Assembly (NCBI GenBank): GCA_023434095.1
Contig: JAEYTJ010000173.1
Location: 1 to 17,249 of the forward strand
DNA: 17,249 bases
DNA from: Pseudomonadota bacterium
GTDB taxonomy: Bacteria > Pseudomonadota > Alphaproteobacteria > Rhizobiales > Xanthobacteraceae
Reading direction: 5' to 3'
This document shows positions 12,736-17,249 of this stretch, in pieces; the first letter of the stretch is position 1; every line of letters begins with the position of its first letter. The notes under the pieces were generated by a model. That model ran no database searches. It was not told the origin of the DNA and saw only the letters and a list, made by a program, of their open reading frames with translations. Made by a program: the position numbers and the translations under genes.

Positions 12736-14751
12736 TTACTGTGCGCCGGGCGGGACGGGCGGCTGCCCCGGGCCGCCGGGGCCGCCCTGTCCACCACCCC
12801 CGCCGCCACCGGGCGGACGCGGCTGGCCCTGCGGCGGGCGTTGCGGCTGGTTCGGCATCGGCCGGGCCTGCTGAGGCGCAGCCTGCGGCGGCCTCTGCTG
12901 GCGCTGCTGCGTCTGTTCCTGCCGCTGCTGTTGGCGCTGCTGCTGGCGTTCCTGCTGCGCCTCCTGCCGCTGCTGCTGACGGGCGCGCTGCTGTTCCTGC
13001 TGCGCGTCCTGCTTCTGCTGGCGCTGCTGCATCTGTTCCTGACGCTGCTGCTTCTGCGCCTCCTGCTTCTGCTGACGCTCCTGCTGGCGGGCGCGCTGCT
13101 GCTCCTGCTGGGCGTCGCGCTTCTGCTGGTCCTGCTGGCGCTCGGCGTCGCGCTGCTGCCGGCGCTGTTCCTGCTGCTGCTGTTTGGCGCGCTGCTGCTC
13201 CTGCTGCGCCTCCTGCTTGCGCTGGTGCTCGGCGTCCTGCTGCTGGCTGCGCTCCTGCTTCTGGCGCTCCAGCATCTCCTGGTTCCGCTTCTGGCGGTCG
13301 GCATTGCCCTGCGGCCGCGGATCCACGCCGGGGCCCGGCCTTGCCTCTCCCGGTCGCGCGTTGCCCGGGGCCTGGCCCGGCGGCTGGCCGGGCGCACCCG
13401 GTCCGCCCTGCGCCGCACCGGGCGTGCCGGGCCGGTTGCCGCCGGGAACAGGGCCGTTATTCGGTCCGCCGGGACGGCCCGGGACCATGCCGGGCGCCCC
13501 CGGCCCGCCGGGCCGGGCCGGATTGGCGCCGGGCGCGCCGGGGCCGCCCGGACGCGGGCCGGGCTGGTTCTCCACCCGGTCGACGACCTTCTGCGCCTTG
13601 GCGCGCTGATCGGCGCGGAGCTTCTCATAGGTGGCGCGGCGCTTTTCCAGCGCCTCGCGCTGCTGGCGCTGGAAAGCGTCGGCGCGCGCGTCGGCCTGCC
13701 GGCGCTCTTCGAGCAGGCGGTCGGCCCGCTCGCGCTCCAGCTGCTGCACTTGCCGGCGGTAGCGGTCCGGGTCCTCGAAGCGGCGCTCGCGCAGGTCGCG
13801 GCGCCGGTCCGGGTCGAGCACATTGAGCAGCGCGGCCGAGGGGGCGAGCCAGCCCGGCCCGTCGCGGTCCTCGCGCACATATTGCCGGATCAGCGGCCGG
13901 CGATCGGGCTCGATCTCGCGGACATAGCGCGGAGGCGGGCCGAAGCGGTCGCCGAAGTTGAGCTGCGGCGCGTAGATGCCGAGCCGCCCGTCGCGCCCGT
14001 CGTAGAAAATGTCGTCGCGGCGGTCGACGTAATAGACCTCGCGCGTCACCAGCCGCTCGCGGATCGGCGCATCATAGACGGAGTAGCCGAAGCCGCGATT
14101 GACGTAATAGCCATCGTCCCAGCTCGGCTCGTACACGTCCGGCGCCGCCTGCAGGTAGATGTTGATCTGCGGGATGGGCGCGACATGGATGGCAATGTCC
14201 TCTTCCGCCATGTAGCGGTCCTCGACGAACACCCAGCTCTCCGCCACCGGGGGCGCATAGTGAGCAGGCCGGCCGACGGCGAAGCCCGATCGGTCCGGCG
14301 CGATCGGCGCCCAGCCGGTGCGCCCGCCGCCGCGGCGCCACGTCACCCAGGCCGGCGCCCAGGTGTCGCCGGGCACCCAGAACCAGCCATAGGAGGGGTC
14401 GTAGCCCCAGCGGCCGTAATGATAGGTCGCCCAGCCGAAGGGCTCGTAGGATTCCCAGTACCAGCCATATTGCTCGGTCCACACCCAGCGCCCTTCCTGA
14501 TAGGGGCGCCAGCCCTGGCCGACATCGGAGGGGATGAAGACGTAATCGTAGTCGGGATGCGCGACCCAGGTGCCGAAGCGGCCGAGCTGGTCGTAGAACA
14601 CGTTCACGTCCATCGCCCCGTTCCCGCCCTGCGGGCCAGCCTGCGCCAGCCGCAGAGGCGCGTCTTGGGCGAGGGCGGGGAGCGTGGCGACGCCGGCGAG
14701 AAGGCTCGCGCCGAGACCGGCCACGAGCAGGGGGCGTTTCAGGCGAAGCAT
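12736..14751 (-). CDS. secreted DUF6600-type protein with Pro/Gly and Gln/Arg-rich regions
   Basis: The 671-residue protein is exported; its function is unknown. The ATG at 14751 has GGAGG five bases upstream (14757-14761), so the longer frame to 14784 is rejected. A signal peptide ends in LPALA-QD (cleavage near 28/29). Residues 50-150 are a Trp/Tyr/Gly-rich domain with FYDQLGRFGTWV, GWRPYQEGRWVW, GWYWESYEPFGWATYHYGRW and YGWFWVPGDTW, the pattern I know as DUF6600. A less conserved region follows to about 315, then a charged helical stretch, likely coiled coil (about 318-392). After it come a collagen-like Pro/Gly region (about 396-482), a Gln/Arg-rich region (483-620) and a Gly/Pro tail ending in PPVPPGAQ. 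It is probably periplasmic or surface-associated. The low-complexity tracts come from GC-biased codon repeats but the frame is intact. Such regions vary in length between strains and are prone to assembly errors. Confidence 0.85.
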   Translation of the reverse strand: MLRLKRPLLVAGLGASLLAGVATLPALAQDAPLRLAQAGPQGGNGAMDVNVFYDQLGRFGTWVAHPDYDYVFIPSDVGQGWRPYQEGRWVWTEQYGWYWESYEPFGWATYHYGRWGYDPSYGWFWVPGDTWAPAWVTWRRGGGRTGWAPIAPDRSGFAVGRPAHYAPPVAESWVFVEDRYMAEEDIAIHVAPIPQINIYLQAAPDVYEPSWDDGYYVNRGFGYSVYDAPIRERLVTREVYYVDRRDDIFYDGRDGRLGIYAPQLNFGDRFGPPPRYVREIEPDRRPLIRQYVREDRDGPGWLAPSAALLNVLDPDRRRDLRERRFEDPDRYRRQVQQLERERADRLLEERRQADARADAFQRQQREALEKRRATYEKLRADQRAKAQKVVDRVENQPGPRPGGPGAPGANPARPGGPGAPGMVPGRPGGPNNGPVPGGNRPGTPGAAQGGPGAPGQPPGQAPGNARPGEARPGPGVDPRPQGNADRQKRNQEMLERQKQERSQQQDAEHQRKQEAQQEQQRAKQQQQEQRRQQRDAERQQDQQKRDAQQEQQRARQQERQQKQEAQKQQRQEQMQQRQQKQDAQQEQQRARQQQRQEAQQERQQQRQQQRQEQTQQRQQRPPQAAPQQARPMPNQPQRPPQGQPRPPGGGGGGGQGGPGGPGQPPVPPGAQ
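12892..13305 (-). repeat. Gln/Arg-rich degenerate repeat tract within the DUF6600 gene
   Basis: The tract encodes residues 483-620, almost only Gln, Arg, Glu, Lys and Ala. The unit AQQEQQRA[RK]QQ recurs three times, starting near residues 515, 548 and 583, spacings of 33 and 35 residues. In DNA it appears on the + strand as repeated CTGCTG-type and CTCCTG-type words. A 33-35-residue period is near five heptads, which suits a helical rod. Confidence 0.75.
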
Positions 14752-14782
14752 GGGTACCTCCGGCGGCATTAGGGTGGCCGTC

Positions 14783-14807
14783 AACGCCGCTGCTGCCGGA
14801 AGGTTTC
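14783..14807 (-). promoter_or_regulatory. weak EcfG-like promoter candidate
   Basis: Read on the minus strand: GAAAC (14807-14803), 16 bases, CGTT (14786-14783), then 31 bases to the DUF6600 ATG. The -35 differs from GGAAC at one usually strict position. This is the only promoter-like pair I see in the 189-bp gap upstream of the gene. Confidence 0.2.
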
Positions 14808-14940
14808 AAATATTCATGGCAAAATCTGCGTCGCCCCTATGCCTAAAATGGCGCGCTGAAAGAAAGCGTCGAAATTGTGATGCGATGATGTCCCGCGCGA
14901 TCTTTCTGCTCCGACAGATATCGCAAGGTGAGTGTGCCGG

Positions 14941-15729
14941 TTATTTGCCGTCGTCCCTACCGCGCCGCACAATATCCTGCAAGTTGCGCACGATGTCGTC
15001 GCTCTCGCCAAGCGAAGCCCCATCCAGAGCCGTCACCGGCCGCAGAAAGCGCACGGAATTGGTGAGGAACACCGCGTCCGCTCCGACGAGCGCGGATGGC
15101 GCCAGCGGGCGCTGTTCCACCACGAGGTCGAGCCGCGGCGCGGCCTCGATCACCAGCGCCCGCAGGATGCCGGGCAGGCACCCCTCCGCGAGCGAAGGCG
15201 TCACCAGCCGCCCGGCGATCAGCGCGAACACGTTGGCGATGGTCGAGCAGGCGACGCGCCCGCGCGTGTTGAGGATCAGCGCGTCGTCCACCCCCGCCGC
15301 CGCCGCCTCGCGCGCGGCGAGGATATGGTCGAGATAGCCGAGCGTCTTCAGGTTGGCCGTCTGGGAGAATTCGTTGCGCCGACCGGTGGCGGTGATCAGC
15401 CGCGCCGGCTGCCCGAGCAGGGAAGGGGACCACGGCGCCGCCGTCGCCACCACGGTCGGGACGCCGGCGCTCGCCGGCCACAGGCCGCGCGCCGCTGTGC
15501 CGCGGGTTACCGTGGTGCGCAGGATGGTCGGCGCGTGCGTCAGCGCGGCATCCATCGCCGCCTCGATGGCGGAGGCGTCCACAGCAATGCCGATCTGCCG
15601 CGCCGCCGCCACCAGCCGCGCGACATGGCGCGCGCGGGCGAAGACGGCGCCCTCCAGAGCCAGAGCGGTGTCGAAGACACCGTCGCCGAGCGTGAAACCG
15701 CGATCCTCGATACTGACGAGCCCGCTCAC
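14941..15729 (-). CDS. pabC: aminodeoxychorismate lyase-like class IV aminotransferase
   Basis: The 262-residue PLP enzyme should split 4-amino-4-deoxychorismate into p-aminobenzoate and pyruvate, the last step of PABA synthesis. I chose the GTG at 15729: it overlaps the pabA stop as GTGA, GGAGAG (15741-15736) lies six bases upstream, and the protein then begins SGLVSIEDRGFTLGDGVFDT, the class IV N-terminus. The longer open frame to the right is a pabA shadow. The PLP lysine is Lys128 in NLKTLGYLDHILAAREA; ANVF (165-168) and GCLPGILR (183-190) are in place. The class IV signature normally has Glu five residues before its Asn; here that position is Cys161 (ACSTIAN). Function rests on family plus operon; a branched-chain or D-amino-acid aminotransferase is a less likely alternative. 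No clear terminator follows before the next gene. Confidence 0.85.
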   Translation of the reverse strand: MSGLVSIEDRGFTLGDGVFDTALALEGAVFARARHVARLVAAARQIGIAVDASAIEAAMDAALTHAPTILRTTVTRGTAARGLWPASAGVPTVVATAAPWSPSLLGQPARLITATGRRNEFSQTANLKTLGYLDHILAAREAAAAGVDDALILNTRGRVACSTIANVFALIAGRLVTPSLAEGCLPGILRALVIEAAPRLDLVVEQRPLAPSALVGADAVFLTNSVRFLRPVTALDGASLGESDDIVRNLQDIVRRGRDDGK

Positions 15730-16310
15730 GCGGCGCTCTCCCGTGCCCGCGCCAATTTCAGGAAATTGCCCATCAGCTCGTAGCCGTTCGGGGTCAGCAC
15801 TGATTCCGGATGGAACTGCACGCCGAAAGTGGGGTGCGCGCGGTGGGCGAGGCCCATGATCTCGCCGTCCTCGCTCCAGGCGGTGGCGATGAGCGGCGCC
15901 CCTTCGTCCAGTTCCACCGCCAGCGAATGATAGCGCCCTGCCGGCAGAGGGGACGGCAGGCCGGCGAACACGTCCGTTCCCGCATGGCGAATCCGCGAGG
16001 TACGCCCGTGCATCGGCTCCTTTGCACGCACCACGCGTCCGCCGAAGGCCTGGCCGATACACTGATGGCCGAGGCAGATGCCGAGGATCGGCAGCCTTCC
16101 CGACAATGCCCGCACTGCTTCCAGCGAGACTCCGGCCTCGTTGGGCGAGCACGGGCCGGGCGAAATCACCAGCGCGTCCGGTGCGCGCCGCTCGATGGCC
16201 GCGAGGTCCAGCGCGTCGTTGCGGGCGACTTCCACCTCTTCGCCGAGTTCGGTGAGATAGCGCGCCACGTTGAAGACGAAGCTGTCGTAATTGTCGATCA
16301 GCAGGATCAC
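15726..16310 (-). CDS. pabA: aminodeoxychorismate synthase glutamine amidotransferase subunit
   Basis: The 194-residue class I glutamine amidotransferase supplies ammonia to PabB. The protein starts MILLIDNYDSFVFN, typical of TrpG/PabA. SPGPCSPNEAG (50-60) forms the oxyanion region. The catalytic triad is Cys79 in GICLGHQ, with His167 and Glu169 in QFHPES. The start is a GTG at 16310 that overlaps the pabB stop as GTGA; a GAGGGGG tract upstream can serve as ribosome site. Its own TGA overlaps the pabC GTG in the same way, so the three genes should be translationally coupled. TrpG and PabA cannot be told apart by sequence alone; one amidotransferase may serve both PabB and TrpE. The neighbours argue for PabA. 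Confidence 0.93.
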   Translation of the reverse strand: MILLIDNYDSFVFNVARYLTELGEEVEVARNDALDLAAIERRAPDALVISPGPCSPNEAGVSLEAVRALSGRLPILGICLGHQCIGQAFGGRVVRAKEPMHGRTSRIRHAGTDVFAGLPSPLPAGRYHSLAVELDEGAPLIATAWSEDGEIMGLAHRAHPTFGVQFHPESVLTPNGYELMGNFLKLARARESAA

Positions 16311-17249
16311 GGCGCCGCCCCCTCGGTGAAGGCGCGGAATAGCCGTTCCGCCTTGGTCAGGCTTTCCGCATGCTCGGCGGCGGGGTCGGAGAGGGTAGTG
16401 ATGCCGCCGCCGACGCCGAAGCTGGCGCGCCCGCCTTCCACCGTAACGGTGCGGATGGCGATGTTGAAATCCATCGTGCCATCGAAGCCGATATAGCCGA
16501 TGGAGCCGCAATAGACCCCGCGGGGGCGGCCCTCCAGCTCGTGGATGATCTCCATGGCGCGGATTTTCGGTGCGCCGGTGATCGAGCCGCCCGGGAAGGA
16601 TGCTGCCATCAGGTCCAGCCCGTCGCGGCCCTCCTGCAGCTCCCCCGTCACCACCGAAACAAGGTGGTGGACGTTGGCATAGGTCTCCAGCCCGCACAGG
16701 CGCGGCACCTTCACCGTGCCGGGCCGGCATACGCGCGAGAGATCGTTGCGCAGGAGATCGACGATCATGACGTTCTCGGCGCGGTCCTTCTCGCTGTCGG
16801 TCAGCGCGCGGCCGCGAAAGGCGTCGAGCGTCGGCTCCACCGAGCGCGGCACCGTGCCCTTGATCGGGCGGGTTTCCACCGCCGCCCCGTTCAGCTTCAC
16901 GAAGCGCTCGGGCGAGGAGGAGGCGATGACGCGGTCCTCGTTGACGATCAGCGCGGCGAAGGTCGCCGGATTGGCGCGGCGGAGCTGCTCGTAGAGCGCG
17001 AGCGGGTCGACGGCGCCGACCTCCGCCTCGAAGCGCTGGGTGAAATTGGCCTGGAAGATGTCGCCGGCGCGGATGTAGTCGATGACCCGCGCCACGGCAC
17101 GGCGATAGCTTTCCGCGTCGAAATTGGACCGCCAGCCGCGCGCCTCGACCGGGGCGCCGAGCGGCGCCGGCGGCGCCGCCAGCCGGGCGCTGGCTTGGGC
17201 CAGCCTTTCGCGGGCGCGTCGGGCGCGGCGGGCGGGGTCGGCCTCCGGC
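16307..17249 (-). CDS. pabB: aminodeoxychorismate synthase component I (5' end outside window)
   Basis: About 313 C-terminal residues are present; the frame is open to the right edge, so the start lies beyond 17249. The enzyme converts chorismate and ammonia to 4-amino-4-deoxychorismate. Visible chorismate-binding motifs include YIRAGDIFQANFTQRF, IASSSPERFV, TRPIKGTVPR, DRAENVMIVDLLRNDLSRV, GSITGAPKIRAMEII and GVYCGSIGYIGFDG. The Lys of PIKGT (16859-16861) is diagnostic for PabB, since anthranilate synthase TrpE has PIAGT. Just before YIRAGD the residues SNFDAESYRRAV match the usual entry to the catalytic domain, so the frame continues upstream of any internal GTG. It ends in the GTGA overlap with pabA. 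There is no sign of a PabA or PabC fusion at its C-terminus. Confidence 0.94.
   Translation of the reverse strand, partial: PEADPARRARRARERLAQASARLAAPPAPLGAPVEARGWRSNFDAESYRRAVARVIDYIRAGDIFQANFTQRFEAEVGAVDPLALYEQLRRANPATFAALIVNEDRVIASSSPERFVKLNGAAVETRPIKGTVPRSVEPTLDAFRGRALTDSEKDRAENVMIVDLLRNDLSRVCRPGTVKVPRLCGLETYANVHHLVSVVTGELQEGRDGLDLMAASFPGGSITGAPKIRAMEIIHELEGRPRGVYCGSIGYIGFDGTMDFNIAIRTVTVEGGRASFGVGGGITTLSDPAAEHAESLTKAERLFRAFTEGAAP

Noticed and set aside
12830..13300. CRISPR array or tandem satellite suggested by repeated CTGCTG-like words
   Set aside because: The units are degenerate, without unique spacers, and explained by Gln/Arg codons in one intact coding frame.
12841..14772. 643-codon frame on the + strand, very Leu-rich, resembling a membrane protein
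   Set aside because: The Leu run is the complement of the Gln codons (CAG read as CTG) of the DUF6600 protein, which has a signal peptide, a strong ribosome site and conserved motifs.

Overview
This 17.2 kb window is GC-rich and densely coded. I read it as chromosomal DNA of an alphaproteobacterium, most likely Hyphomicrobiales (Xanthobacteraceae/Bradyrhizobium-like). The reasons are the codon use, a biliverdin phytochrome with an HWE-type histidine kinase, an EcfG-type general-stress promoter, DUF930 and DUF6600 proteins, and the gene families overall. The genus cannot be fixed from sequence alone. There is no transposase, integrase, phage gene, tRNA, rRNA or CRISPR array.

Layout, left to right. 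(1) Position 1-642 (+) is the 3' part of a malonyl-CoA decarboxylase gene, followed by a cyclopropane-fatty-acid synthase (747-1988, +). (2) A convergent gene (1982-3268, -) encodes an exported protein of unknown function whose motif order resembles GH56 hyaluronidases. (3) A divergent 302-bp region carries an EcfG-type promoter and a 13-bp palindrome. It leads into a bacteriophytochrome, PAS-GAF-PHY-HWE kinase-REC (3571-6123, +). (4) A TetR repressor (6161-6820, -) is divergent from an EmrA/EmrB-type drug efflux pair (6947-8119 and 8136-9707, +). Two near-identical palindromic operators lie in the shared promoter region. (5) A 495-bp gap holds a hairpin, a REP-like inverted repeat, a promoter and a leucine-rich leader peptide. 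It leads into leuA, 2-isopropylmalate synthase (10203-11768, +), which ends in a textbook terminator. (6) A DUF930 protein with TonB-like layout (11955-12692, +) faces a large secreted DUF6600 protein with Pro/Gly- and Gln/Arg-rich low-complexity regions (12736-14751, -). (7) A pabB-pabA-pabC operon on the minus strand (17249-14941) makes p-aminobenzoate for folate; its genes are joined by two 4-nt GTGA overlaps, and pabB runs off the right edge.

Most genes are housekeeping, in ordinary order. The parts most worth a second look are four. The first is the phytochrome under a probable general-stress promoter, a possible light input to the stress response. The second is the GH56-like exported protein. 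The third is the leuA leader, whose leucine codons are complementary to the leuA Shine-Dalgarno. The fourth is the twin-operator TetR/EmrAB switch. Long open frames opposite the real genes are GC-rich shadows and are not annotated.
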